Shown here: positions 32,340 to 41,462 of the stretch, one piece after another
Position numbering within the stretch: the first letter of the stretch is position 1
Layout: each line of letters begins with the position of its first letter
Assembly (NCBI RefSeq): GCF_004519315.1
Contig: NZ_SOZE01000045.1
Coordinates: 1-41,671, forward strand
Reading direction: 5' to 3'
Length of the DNA stretch: 41,671 bases
From: Mucilaginibacter psychrotolerans
GTDB taxonomy: Bacteria > Bacteroidota > Bacteroidia > Sphingobacteriales > Sphingobacteriaceae
The notes under the pieces: model-generated
Told to the model about the DNA's origin: nothing
What the model saw: only the letters and a program-made list of their open reading frames with translations
The model's database searches: none
Made by a program: the position numbers and the translations under genes

Positions 32340-32570
32340 ATGAGCAAAAAAATTGTAAAAATAGACACTGATGAACCGGATTCCTTTCCCAGAATCAAAT
32401 CCTACTCTGTTTCGGAGATTCTGGCCGCCGGGGGTGCAGAGGCTTTTGCCACGAAACTGGGGAAGACATCTCAGAACCTTATCGCCCGTTTAAAAGAACT
32501 GCCAAAAGAAGCCTTTTTAACCGAAGAGGAAGCTGAAATAGCGCTCGAAATGCTCAGGAAAAGTAAATGA
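32340..32570 (+). CDS. Antitoxin-like small protein of a VapBC-type locus
   Basis: The 76-residue acidic protein (MSKKIVKIDTDEPDSFPRIK, then helical) overlaps the following PIN remnant by the four bases ATGA, the usual arrangement of an antitoxin with its toxin. The middle has a short helix-rich segment (SVSEILAAGGAEAFATKLGK) and the end is a helix (EEEAEIALEMLRKSK). I cannot assign it to a known antitoxin family; the call rests on size, charge and the overlap. With the toxin broken it may have no present function. Confidence 0.6.
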   Translation: MSKKIVKIDTDEPDSFPRIKSYSVSEILAAGGAEAFATKLGKTSQNLIARLKELPKEAFLTEEEAEIALEMLRKSK

Positions 32571-32720
32571 AATTGTTATTTGATACGAACATACTGGTTC
32601 ATCTGGCAAAGAACATCCGCTAAAATTACTCCTTTATTTACCACCGATAACGATTTCGATCACATCAATGGCGTTTTCTTCGATGTGGTTAAGGTCAAGT
32701 CATCCTCACTCAAAACTTGA
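32567..32720 (+). pseudogene. PIN-domain toxin with its centre deleted
   Basis: The frame opens with MKLLFDTNILVHLAKNIR, the classic PIN start with catalytic Asp6, and stops at 32621-32623. One base out of frame the sequence continues as ITPLFTTDNDFDHINGVFFD and VVKVKSSSLKT to TGA at 32718, which matches the end of a PIN domain with its last acidic residues (TTDNDF). About 80-90 residues of a normal 130-residue toxin are missing, so the gene was inactivated by an internal deletion. Confidence 0.75.
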
Positions 32721-32763
32721 TAACATATGTTATCGTACCGCACGTTCCGGCGGTCTAATTTTG
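32719..32763 (+). promoter_or_regulatory. Palindromic operator candidate and -7 box of the MDR gene
   Basis: GATAACATATGTTATC at 32719-32734 is a perfect 16-bp palindrome. TAATTTTG at 32756-32763 is a -7 box starting 21 bp past it, so the palindrome covers the -33 region, a usual repressor position. No TTG is seen at -33, which fits activator- or repressor-controlled promoters. The start codon is at 32785. Confidence 0.5.
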
Positions 32764-32784
32764 CTTCCATCAAAATAAAATAAG

Positions 32785-33756
32785 ATGAAAGCAGCAGTGA
32801 TATACCCTCAGGATGGCTTACCCCGGTACGCCGACTTCCCCGAACCCACCGTACAAAACGATGATGAGCTTTTAGTTACGGTAAAGGCCGTTGCCATTAA
32901 GCATTTCGATAAAGGCCGTGCAAGCGGAACGCATTATTCAAGCAGCGTACCGGCAACCGCTGGCAAGGCTATTGGTGGCGATGGCGTTTGCCTGCTTGCC
33001 GATGGTACCCGCGTATATGGCATGGGCGTAAGCGGGATGATGGCCGAGAAAGCCGTTATCCATAAAAACCGCATGGTACAAATCCCCGCTGGTTTAAACG
33101 ATGCTACCGCCGCAGCACTGCCCAACGCCGTCATCGGCGCAGCCATGGCCCTAAAGTTTAAAGCGGATATACAGCCCGGCAACGTGGTGCTGATAAACGG
33201 CGCAACGGGTTTTACCGGCCAGGTAGCGGTACAAATTGCCAAACATTATGGTGCCGCCAAAGTAATTGCAACCGGCCGGAACAGGGCTGCGCTTGATAAA
33301 TTGCTCGCGCTTGGCGCAGATGAGGTTATTGCGATTGAGCAGGATGGCGAAGGTTTTAAAGCGCAGCTAAATGCCATAAACGCCCAAACACCCATCGATG
33401 GGATTATAGATTATTTGTGGGGACATACCGCCGAAATGATTTTTGAATGCCTGAAAGGCGATGGCTCGTTTACAAACCGGATAAGGTATGTGTCCGTTGG
33501 TGCCATAACCGGCGACCTTATTCAGTTCTCCGCCGCTAATTTGCGCAGCGTAAACTTGCAGCTAACAGGCTCGGGCCTTGGGGCATGGACTAAGCAGCAG
33601 GTTGGCCAGCTATTTTCAGAGATCCTTCCGGAGATGTTCCAACTGGCAGCGGAGGGGAAGCTCAGCATCGAAACTCAATCCGTTAAACTGGAGAACATCG
33701 CCGAACTGTGGAGCCTTGATGTACCCAACGGGCAACGGTTGGTGGTTGTGGTTTAG
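32785..33756 (+). CDS. Zinc-independent MDR-family oxidoreductase (quinone oxidoreductase-like)
   Basis: The 323-residue cytoplasmic protein is a medium-chain dehydrogenase/reductase. An N-terminal GroES-like fold (to about 120) precedes a Rossmann domain with the NADPH-binding motif INGATGFTGQVAVQIAKHYG (about 136-155). The structural and catalytic zinc cysteines of true alcohol dehydrogenases are lacking, which places it with quinone oxidoreductase-type enzymes. The substrate is not evident. It follows the antitoxin/PIN remnant and has its own promoter-like region with a palindrome. Confidence 0.85.
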   Translation: MKAAVIYPQDGLPRYADFPEPTVQNDDELLVTVKAVAIKHFDKGRASGTHYSSSVPATAGKAIGGDGVCLLADGTRVYGMGVSGMMAEKAVIHKNRMVQIPAGLNDATAAALPNAVIGAAMALKFKADIQPGNVVLINGATGFTGQVAVQIAKHYGAAKVIATGRNRAALDKLLALGADEVIAIEQDGEGFKAQLNAINAQTPIDGIIDYLWGHTAEMIFECLKGDGSFTNRIRYVSVGAITGDLIQFSAANLRSVNLQLTGSGLGAWTKQQVGQLFSEILPEMFQLAAEGKLSIETQSVKLENIAELWSLDVPNGQRLVVVV

Positions 33757-33806
33757 AGGTTGGAGAATTGTTGATTAGAGATTAGTTGGATTAGCGAGAA
33801 ATATAT

Positions 33807-33831
33807 AAAGCCCGGTTTTTTGCCGGGCTTT
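33807..33831 (+). terminator. Probable terminator of the MDR gene
   Basis: AAAGCCCGG and CCGGGCTTT form a 9-bp stem with a T-rich loop, 50 bp after the stop codon. The T-run behind it is short. Confidence 0.55.
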
Positions 33832-33939
33832 ATTGCGTAATTGAAATTTATCTAACTTCTGACCTCCGGTTTCTAACCTATTATTTCCAACCTCCAAATT
33901 CCAGGATCTTAATTTATTACGCCTATGCATCCATTAACC

Positions 33940-36312
33940 CTACTCGGTTTTCAAACTCTTTACCGGGTTAGTTAATGCTGCCTTTATGCTTTGGTAGCTT
34001 ACAGTCGTTATAGTAATGATAATAGCCGAAAGCGTTGCGATACAAAATACACGTGGCCCTATGGTGATACGGTAGGTGTATTTTTGGAGCCATTCTTCTA
34101 AAAACAACCAGGCTATCGGCGAAGCGATGAGGCAGCTTAATATAACAAGCACTAAGAAATCTTTCGATAAAAGGAACCATAGCTGCGTTATACTGGCACC
34201 TAACACTTTTCTTACGCCAATCTCTTTGATGCGTTGTTGCGCAATAAAGGCAGCCATGCCAAACAAACCCAGGCACGATACAAAAATAGCCAGCGTAGCA
34301 AATATGGCCGAAAGCTTCCCTACCAATAGTTCTTCGTTAAACTTTTGGTTGTAATCATCATCAACAAAACGGTAATCATAAGGGAACGCCGGGTTATACT
34401 TGTTAAATATGCCGGTAAGTTTTTCTATGGCCTTGCGGGTATCCACCCCGGCAGACAGGCGGTAGATCATATTCCATCCCCCGCCGTTAACAAAGGCGGT
34501 AGGGTCGGCATTTGCATAAGGTGAATCCATCAATGCGTCTTTTACCACCCCCACAATCCGGTACTGTTTACCATTTTTACTAATGGTTTGATTTAAGGGA
34601 TCTTTTAACCGCAGGCGCTTTACTGCTGCCTCGTTCAGTATGAGGCTTAACGAATCGGTTTGTGAGTTTTTGATAAACTCCCTGCCCGATAACAGCTGCA
34701 TCCCTAAAGTTTGCAGGTAACCATCACTTGCCGTAATATAGCCCAGTTCTACCGTTTCGCCTGGGTATTTCCCGGCCCACGAATCTACATCGCCGTGCGA
34801 GTAAACACCCGTAGCCGGGCTGCTTGAGGTAGTTACCGCTTCCACCACGCCGCTTTCAATAAGTTCGTTTTTAAGCGCGGGGTAATTCCTGCTCAGGTCT
34901 TCGTTCATATCCGTAGTAACCAGCCTGTTTAAATGATAGCCGGTAGGCCTGTTTTTAGCATACTGAATTTGATTATAGATAACTACGGTACTTATAATTA
35001 ATGCAATGGAACAACTAAACTGTAAGATAACCAATAACTTGCGCGATAGGGTGGCGCCCCGGCCTGCTTTTACACTACCCTTTAAAACCATTACCGGCTT
35101 AAATGATGACAGGTAAAACGCCGGCCTGCTGCCGGCAATGAGGGTTATGGCTGCAACACTTGCCACTGCTATGAGCCAAAACACCGGGCTTTCAAAAGGT
35201 ATGCTGATGGTTGTACCCGTAAGCGAGTTAAAATAAGGCAACACCAATTGCACCAGAAACAGGCATAAGGCAAATGAAACGGCAACCACCAGCCCGGCTT
35301 CGGCCAGGAACTGCACGATAAGATCGTTACGGCCCGAGCCGATTGCTTTTCTTACGCCAACTTCGCGGGCTCGTTTTTCAAACCGTGCGGTGGATAGGTT
35401 TACAAAATTAATACAGGCTATCAGCAGCACAAAAACACCAATAATGGTAAACATGCGCACGTACTCAATAAAGCCGCCGGTAGCCTTTCCGTTTTTATAG
35501 CTATTATACAGGTGCCAGTCTTTCATGGGCTGCATAATTACGTTAGAGTTGATGGCATTCACACTGCTTGTTTCTCCCTTTTCAATATCACGTATTTTTG
35601 CGGCAACGCTGCTGTAGCTTACGCCCGGCCTTAACTTTACAAACTGCCAAAAATTATTATCGGCAAAGCTGCTTGTGCGGGCTTCTTTCACCCAGTTCTG
35701 AGAGATTTCGAAGTATTTAAACGGAACTAAATATTTGAATTGAAATGTTGAGTTTGCCGGCAGATCTTTTATCACGGCGGTAACCTTTAAGTTGTCGTGA
35801 TTATCAAACCTAACTACTTTGTTAACGGCATCTGCTGTGCCAAACAGCGCTTTGGCCGTTGATGCTGTGATAACGATACTATACGGATCTTTTAACGCGC
35901 TGGTAAGGTTACCCTGACTGGCAGCGTATGGAAAGATTTTTAAAAAATCCTCCGCAGCAAATATCCCTTTTGAAAAAAGCTTGGTCTCGCCCACCCGCAG
36001 GCCATGTGCGCTTACCTGGTCGGTCTCTGCCACATATTCAATCTCGGGTATTTGCGACCGGAGAGCATCTGCCAGCTTAAGTGAAGTGCTGCTAAAGGTA
36101 AGCGTATCACCATTACTGTTAAAGTTGCGGCGCACCTGGTAGGCCTGTTCATAACCCGGCAAAAAGCGGTCGAAACTGTATTGAAAGTATCCCCATAAGC
36201 CTATCAGCATGGTTACCGCAATACCTATGGCAAGCCCGCCAATGTTTAAAGCGCTATAAACCTTGTGCTTAACTAGGTTGCGCCAGGCAACTTTGATGTA
36301 GTTTTTGATCAT
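33940..36312 (-). CDS. FtsX/MacB-type ABC transporter permease (third of three)
   Basis: Starting from ATG 36312 (MIKNYIKVAWRNLVKHKVYS) the protein has 790 residues. An N-terminal membrane helix (ALNIGGLAIGIAVTMLIGLW) is followed by a periplasmic MacB_PCD domain, a set of helices around ARFEKRAREVGVRKAIGSGR, a second periplasmic domain and a final FtsX block with EIGVRKVLGASITQLWFLLS. The family exports peptides or works in envelope maintenance, driven by a separate ATPase that is not encoded here. It is one of three tandem paralogues that end almost identically (QSIKAALTNPVKSLKTE). The longer frame to 36399 adds 29 residues unlike the paralogues. Confidence 0.88.
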   Translation of the reverse strand: MIKNYIKVAWRNLVKHKVYSALNIGGLAIGIAVTMLIGLWGYFQYSFDRFLPGYEQAYQVRRNFNSNGDTLTFSSTSLKLADALRSQIPEIEYVAETDQVSAHGLRVGETKLFSKGIFAAEDFLKIFPYAASQGNLTSALKDPYSIVITASTAKALFGTADAVNKVVRFDNHDNLKVTAVIKDLPANSTFQFKYLVPFKYFEISQNWVKEARTSSFADNNFWQFVKLRPGVSYSSVAAKIRDIEKGETSSVNAINSNVIMQPMKDWHLYNSYKNGKATGGFIEYVRMFTIIGVFVLLIACINFVNLSTARFEKRAREVGVRKAIGSGRNDLIVQFLAEAGLVVAVSFALCLFLVQLVLPYFNSLTGTTISIPFESPVFWLIAVASVAAITLIAGSRPAFYLSSFKPVMVLKGSVKAGRGATLSRKLLVILQFSCSIALIISTVVIYNQIQYAKNRPTGYHLNRLVTTDMNEDLSRNYPALKNELIESGVVEAVTTSSSPATGVYSHGDVDSWAGKYPGETVELGYITASDGYLQTLGMQLLSGREFIKNSQTDSLSLILNEAAVKRLRLKDPLNQTISKNGKQYRIVGVVKDALMDSPYANADPTAFVNGGGWNMIYRLSAGVDTRKAIEKLTGIFNKYNPAFPYDYRFVDDDYNQKFNEELLVGKLSAIFATLAIFVSCLGLFGMAAFIAQQRIKEIGVRKVLGASITQLWFLLSKDFLVLVILSCLIASPIAWLFLEEWLQKYTYRITIGPRVFCIATLSAIIITITTVSYQSIKAALTNPVKSLKTE

Positions 36313-36401
36313 ATAGTTAAATCTTAAATTCGAAACAATAAATCCTAACGAGAATACCCATTCTAATTCAGAAATCGAAATCCCGAAATCCGAAATCAAA
36401 A

Positions 36402-39044
36402 CTATTCGCTCTTCAAACTCTTCACCGGGTTTACCAGGGCTGCTTTTATAGATTGAAAGCTAACGGTAACTGCGGCAATCAAAATCATCAAGCCGCCCGG
36501 TAAGGCAAACATCCACCACTGGATAGTTGTGTGGTAAACAAAGCCCTGTAACCAGCCCGACATAAAATACCAGGCTATTGGCGCGGCCACAAACAGGGCA
36601 AATACCACCGGCAGTAAAAAGTCCGACAGCATCAACGTAAATAAGGATTGGACACCGGCACCCAATATCTTGCGGATCCCAATTTCCCTGGTGCGTTGCT
36701 CGGCAGTAAATATGGCTAATCCCAACAGCCCGAGACAAGATATAAATATGGCTATCACCGCGAAATAGTTGGATAGCTTGTTTACTACCTGTTCGCTCTT
36801 ATATAGCTTTGCGTATTCATCATCAGAAAATTGGTAAGAAAATGTAAAATCGGGGTTCAGTTCTTTACAGATCGATTCGAGGCTCGTTAGCACTCTTTTG
36901 GTGTCGCCTGCTTTAACACGCAACAATATGGTTCCCCACTTTTGGTTATCGGCCAGCCTGATGACAAGCGGCTCTATACTTTGGTGCATAGAGTTAAAGT
37001 GAAAATCTTTTAAAAGGCCTATTATTTTACCGGCACGGCTGCCCATAGCCAATGGCTTCCCAACGGGTTTGCTGTATCCTATCTTTTTTGCAGCCGCCTC
37101 GTTAATCAGATAGTTGGCCGAATCGGCAAACTGTTTTGAAAAATCCCGCCCGTCTAATAGCTCCAGTTTCATGGTTTTAACGAAGTCATAATCTACCATC
37201 GCATCCGAAAAAGACGAATTGCCCGGTGCTTTTCCCGGCCAGGAAATATCTCCTTTAGTGTGCCCAATCACGGTGGGCGATTCCTTCATTTTAGTGACAG
37301 CTTGTATGCCTGGTAAACTACCCGCTTCATCTTTAAAAAGTTCATACTTTTTTATCAGTTCGCCTTCCAATGGTATATATACCAGGTTCTCGCGGTCGTA
37401 ACCCAGGTTTTTCGACTGCACAAAGTCCATCTGCCGCGATATAACAACCGCGCTCACAATGAGGATAAGCGACATGGCAAACTGAAAGATCACAAGCGCT
37501 TTGCGAAAGTATGCGGCTGAAGGTTTTATTTTATATCCGGCTTTTAAAGTACGCACCGGGTTAAGCGCCGAAAGAAACAATGCCGGGTAGCTACCCGCTA
37601 CCGCACCAGTTATTACAACCAGGCCAAGCAATGTAAGCCAAAATAAAGGCTGGTTATAAGGAAGCGATATCTGCTTCCCGCTGATGCCATTGAAGGCCGG
37701 CAGCAATGCGACAACGATAACCAGCGATAACAGCGCTCCTATAAAGGTTACCAATAGCGCTTCGCTCAAAAATTGCTTTACCAGGCTTGCCCTTGCTGCG
37801 CCAATAGCTTTTCTTACGCCCACCTCTTTTGCCCGCTTAACAGACCGTGCTGTAGCCAGGTTCATAAAGTTAACGCAGGCTATCAGCAAAATGGCAATTG
37901 CTACAATATTAAATAGTTGTACATAGGCAATCCTGCCGCCATCCAGTTGCCCGTTTTTAAACAACGAATGAAGATATCTTTTGGTATATGGCTGTAGCAG
38001 CAACTCCGATTTTGCACCCTGTTCGTCTGCCTTGAATTGTTGTATAAATGCTTTGATCTTGGCACCCACCACCACCGGGTTGGCATCTGCGCGTAGCTGT
38101 ACAAAAGTATAAGGGCTGCTGCTCTCCCAGGTTGCTGCCCAGGCGTTTTCGCTTGTAAAATCTTGCCATCCCTTTAGAAAATCAAACTGCTGCGAGGAGT
38201 TGGCTGGCAGGTTCTCAAACACAGCAGTGATGGTTAAGTTATCCTTATTTTCAAAACGGATGGTTTTACCTATGGCATCCGCCGCCGACCCGTAAAACGC
38301 TTCGGCCATTTTGCGGGAGATGGCTAAGCTGCCGGGTTTGTTCAAAGCACTTTCGGGTCTTCCCTCTAAAAGTTTATAGCTAAACATTTTAAAGAAATCG
38401 GCACCGGCGTAGCTGCCATCCATTTTTAATACTTTGTTAGCGGCCTCAAACGTAACGGGGTGGTTTTGTTCCAGCCCGCTGGCGTACAATACTTCGGGTA
38501 CCTGTTTTTTTAGTTCTTCGGCTAATGGCGCTTGTGTAAGGTAGCCGGCCTCTGCAATCCCGTCGTGCGTTTTACGTTCGTAAACCTGGTATAAGTATTT
38601 ACCGTTTTTATGAAAACCATCCACGCTGTATTCATCCCAAACCCACAAGCCAGTCAGCATGGCCAGGGCCATACCAACTGCCAGTCCGCTGATGTTTATA
38701 AAAGAGAACGCTTTGTTAACAGCGAGGTTACGCCAGGCAACCTTCACATAGTTCTTTATCATACTTAAATTTATTTGAGAAGATCTACCTGCTGGCTGCC
38801 AATCAAATCGGGTTACATTTTGCTGGTTGCTGTTGATCTTATTGCGTATGTTATTGAAAAGCGCTGCGCTGTTGTCGCGCTCTGCCTCCAAACTGCTCTG
38901 CCACCAGTCTTCAATGCCGTTTAAAGCATTCGCCAAAGCGGGATTATTCTTAAGCAGATCAGACAGTTCCTTAAGTTCGTCTCCCGATGCTTCCCCAGCC
39001 AGCTTTTTGGCTGCAAGGTTCAAAATATGATCTTTAAACTCCAT
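36402..39044 (-). CDS. FtsX/MacB-type ABC transporter permease with FecR-like N-terminal extension (second of three)
   Basis: The 880-residue protein contains a full permease from Met95 on (MIKNYVKVAWRNLAVNKAFS), with the same domain order as its neighbours and the ending KAALVNPVKSLKSE. In front of it, residues 1-94 form a soluble helical part (ILNLAAKKLAGEASGDELKE, then LSDLLKNNPAL and a WW pair), much like the cytoplasmic N-terminus of FecR-type anti-sigma factors. The extension is in frame with no stop, and its ATG at 39044 lies 12 bp after the upstream gene. It may bind a sigma factor or another regulator and so link transport to gene control. That is inference. Confidence 0.87.
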   Translation of the reverse strand: MEFKDHILNLAAKKLAGEASGDELKELSDLLKNNPALANALNGIEDWWQSSLEAERDNSAALFNNIRNKINSNQQNVTRFDWQPAGRSSQINLSMIKNYVKVAWRNLAVNKAFSFINISGLAVGMALAMLTGLWVWDEYSVDGFHKNGKYLYQVYERKTHDGIAEAGYLTQAPLAEELKKQVPEVLYASGLEQNHPVTFEAANKVLKMDGSYAGADFFKMFSYKLLEGRPESALNKPGSLAISRKMAEAFYGSAADAIGKTIRFENKDNLTITAVFENLPANSSQQFDFLKGWQDFTSENAWAATWESSSPYTFVQLRADANPVVVGAKIKAFIQQFKADEQGAKSELLLQPYTKRYLHSLFKNGQLDGGRIAYVQLFNIVAIAILLIACVNFMNLATARSVKRAKEVGVRKAIGAARASLVKQFLSEALLVTFIGALLSLVIVVALLPAFNGISGKQISLPYNQPLFWLTLLGLVVITGAVAGSYPALFLSALNPVRTLKAGYKIKPSAAYFRKALVIFQFAMSLILIVSAVVISRQMDFVQSKNLGYDRENLVYIPLEGELIKKYELFKDEAGSLPGIQAVTKMKESPTVIGHTKGDISWPGKAPGNSSFSDAMVDYDFVKTMKLELLDGRDFSKQFADSANYLINEAAAKKIGYSKPVGKPLAMGSRAGKIIGLLKDFHFNSMHQSIEPLVIRLADNQKWGTILLRVKAGDTKRVLTSLESICKELNPDFTFSYQFSDDEYAKLYKSEQVVNKLSNYFAVIAIFISCLGLLGLAIFTAEQRTREIGIRKILGAGVQSLFTLMLSDFLLPVVFALFVAAPIAWYFMSGWLQGFVYHTTIQWWMFALPGGLMILIAAVTVSFQSIKAALVNPVKSLKSE

Positions 39045-39056
39045 ACTTAACCGTCT

Positions 39057-41462
39057 CTATTCGCTCCTCAAACTCTTAACCGGGTTGCTTAGTGCCGCTT
39101 TGATGCTTTGGTAGCTCACCGTAAGCATGGTTATACCTACCGCACCTACGGCAGTGGCTGCAAATATCCACCAGGATAGGTCGGCGCGGTACTTATAATT
39201 TTGGAGCCAGCCGCCCATAAAATAATAGGCTACCGGTATGGCAAACATTAGCGAGATACAAACCAGCGCAATAAAATCTTTCGACATTAATTGCCACAAA
39301 CTGAACACCGATGCGCCAAGCACCTTGCGCACGCCAATCTCCTTGGTGCGCTGCTCTGCCATAAATGAGGCCATGCCGAATAAACCCATACAGCTGATGA
39401 AGATAGCCAGCAGTGTAAAAAAGCCGGCCAGTTTGCCTACGCGTTCTTCACTGGAGAATTTACGGGCATATTCTTCGTCGGTAAATTTATAATCGAATGG
39501 ACTGGAGGGGTTGTATTGTTTAAACACTTGCTCAACCTTGGCCAGCGCATCGTGCGTACTCATTTTAGGGTTCAGGCGAACATCTACCAAGTCGCCGCCG
39601 CCGCCCGATAGCGAAAATAGCGTGGTCTTTACCGGCTCGTACGGAGACGACATCACCAGATCCTGCACCACACCAATCACATGGTATTTGTAATCGCCAC
39701 TTTTTACAGTAGCACCTACGGGGTGCTTCAGGTTCATGAATTTCACCGATGCCTCGTTGAGGATAAGGGCCGATGAGTCGGCTTTGTTATCCCGCGAGAA
39801 ATCGCGACCGTCTATGATGTGCCATTGGGCAACTTTTCCAAATTCGGGGCTTATCCTGATGAAGGCGAAATCGTCCTGCAGGTCCGGCGCTTTTCCTTCC
39901 CAATCGAAACCGCTGCTGTTAGAGTACACATCGGTAAGCGGACTGCCCGATTCGGCAATTTCTATAATAGCTCCACTTGCCAGCAAATCGTTACGCACGG
40001 CACTGAAGTTTTTGTGGATATCCTCCGTTTTCATGCTCATTTGCACCACGCCCGTACGCTCGTAACCAACGGGGCGGTTTTTGGTAAACTGCACCTGCCT
40101 GAAAACGATGAGCGTGCCGATAATGAGCGTAGCCGACACAAAAAACTGCAGTACCACCAGCACTTTGCGTGGCAAGGCAGCATATTTGCCCGCCTTAAAG
40201 GTGCCTTTTAAAACCTTAACGGGCTGGAAAGACGACAGGTAGAATGCCGGATAACTGCCGGCAATGATACCGGTAAGCAGGGTAAAGCCGATGCCCAACA
40301 GCCAAAACACGGGGTTGCCCCAAAGCACCTTCATGTCTTTACCGGCAACCTGGTTAAACCAGGGCAAGGTTACCCATACCAGCAGGATGCACAGCACGAA
40401 GGCAAATGCCACCACCATTAACGATTCGCTGAAGAACTGGGCGATGAGTTGTGCCCTTACCGAACCAACTGCTTTGCGGATACCTACCTCTTTAGCGCGC
40501 TTTTCTGAGCGGGCGGTGCTTAAATTCATGAAATTGATACAAGCCAGCAGCAGCACAAACACACCGATGATACCAAACAGCCAAACAAACTGTACGGCGC
40601 CCCCGGTGTTTTTACCGTCTTTAAATTCGCTGTAGAGGTGCCATTTTTCCATGGGGTGCAAAAACACCCGCGGGTTAAAAGAGGCACCTACCTTATCGCC
40701 CTGCGCAGCGATGTTCTTCTTCTTTAAATCTTTGATACGGGTATCTACTTGCGTAATATCCGCACCGTCGTTTAGCTGTGCAAACAGCTGGAAGGAGTTG
40801 TTGCCCCATTGCGTCGAAGCACGTTTCAGCCAGTCCTCCGTTTGCACGTAAAGTTCCCAGGGTAATATATAGGTCAGGTCGTTAAATTCTGTGTTGCGGG
40901 GCAGGTCTTCATACACGCCGGTAACGGTTACATCTTTTTTATTATCAATCCTGATGGTTTTGCCCAGCGGGTCATCGCCACCAAACATGGCGGTTGCCAC
41001 CTTTTGCGATATGACGATAGATAGCGGGTCTTGCAAGCCCTTGCGCGTGCCTTTCAGCATTTTCAGTGTCAGCATATCGGGTGCTTCCGGCTGCATGTAG
41101 CTGCCGGTCATGCTCAGCTTTTTATCGCCAACGGCAAGGATGTGCTCAAAGTTCCAGCTGGATAGTACCATGTACTTAAAATCGCGGTTGGGCCCGGTGT
41201 AGTCGCTGCGTAACATGGTGCCCAATGGTATAGGGATGGCCACCTGGCTAAAGGTATTACCATTGATGGTTTGGTGTTGCATTACCTTCACTACACGGTT
41301 GTAGTTGTCGTGGTATTTATCGTAAGATAGCTCGTCCCATATCCAAAGGCCGATGAGCATAGCAACAGCCATACCAACCGATAAGCCCGACACATTGATA
41401 AACGTATGCGTTTTGTTTTTGATGAGGTTGCGCCAGGCAACTTTTAAATAATTTCTAAACAT
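39057..41462 (-). CDS. FtsX/MacB-type ABC transporter permease (first of three)
   Basis: The 801-residue inner-membrane protein (MFRNYLKVAWRNLIKNKTHT) has an N-terminal helix, a MacB_PCD periplasmic domain (about 45-270), the middle helices with TARSEKRAKEVGIRKAVGSV, a second periplasmic domain and a C-terminal FtsX segment with KEIGVRKVLGASVFSLW. It is first in a same-strand set of three paralogues with gaps of only 12 bp and about 90 bp, likely one operon. No ATPase or MacA-like adaptor lies in the window. Such permeases in Bacteroidota often respond to antimicrobial peptides; this one's substrate is unknown. Confidence 0.9.
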   Translation of the reverse strand: MFRNYLKVAWRNLIKNKTHTFINVSGLSVGMAVAMLIGLWIWDELSYDKYHDNYNRVVKVMQHQTINGNTFSQVAIPIPLGTMLRSDYTGPNRDFKYMVLSSWNFEHILAVGDKKLSMTGSYMQPEAPDMLTLKMLKGTRKGLQDPLSIVISQKVATAMFGGDDPLGKTIRIDNKKDVTVTGVYEDLPRNTEFNDLTYILPWELYVQTEDWLKRASTQWGNNSFQLFAQLNDGADITQVDTRIKDLKKKNIAAQGDKVGASFNPRVFLHPMEKWHLYSEFKDGKNTGGAVQFVWLFGIIGVFVLLLACINFMNLSTARSEKRAKEVGIRKAVGSVRAQLIAQFFSESLMVVAFAFVLCILLVWVTLPWFNQVAGKDMKVLWGNPVFWLLGIGFTLLTGIIAGSYPAFYLSSFQPVKVLKGTFKAGKYAALPRKVLVVLQFFVSATLIIGTLIVFRQVQFTKNRPVGYERTGVVQMSMKTEDIHKNFSAVRNDLLASGAIIEIAESGSPLTDVYSNSSGFDWEGKAPDLQDDFAFIRISPEFGKVAQWHIIDGRDFSRDNKADSSALILNEASVKFMNLKHPVGATVKSGDYKYHVIGVVQDLVMSSPYEPVKTTLFSLSGGGGDLVDVRLNPKMSTHDALAKVEQVFKQYNPSSPFDYKFTDEEYARKFSSEERVGKLAGFFTLLAIFISCMGLFGMASFMAEQRTKEIGVRKVLGASVFSLWQLMSKDFIALVCISLMFAIPVAYYFMGGWLQNYKYRADLSWWIFAATAVGAVGITMLTVSYQSIKAALSNPVKSLRSE

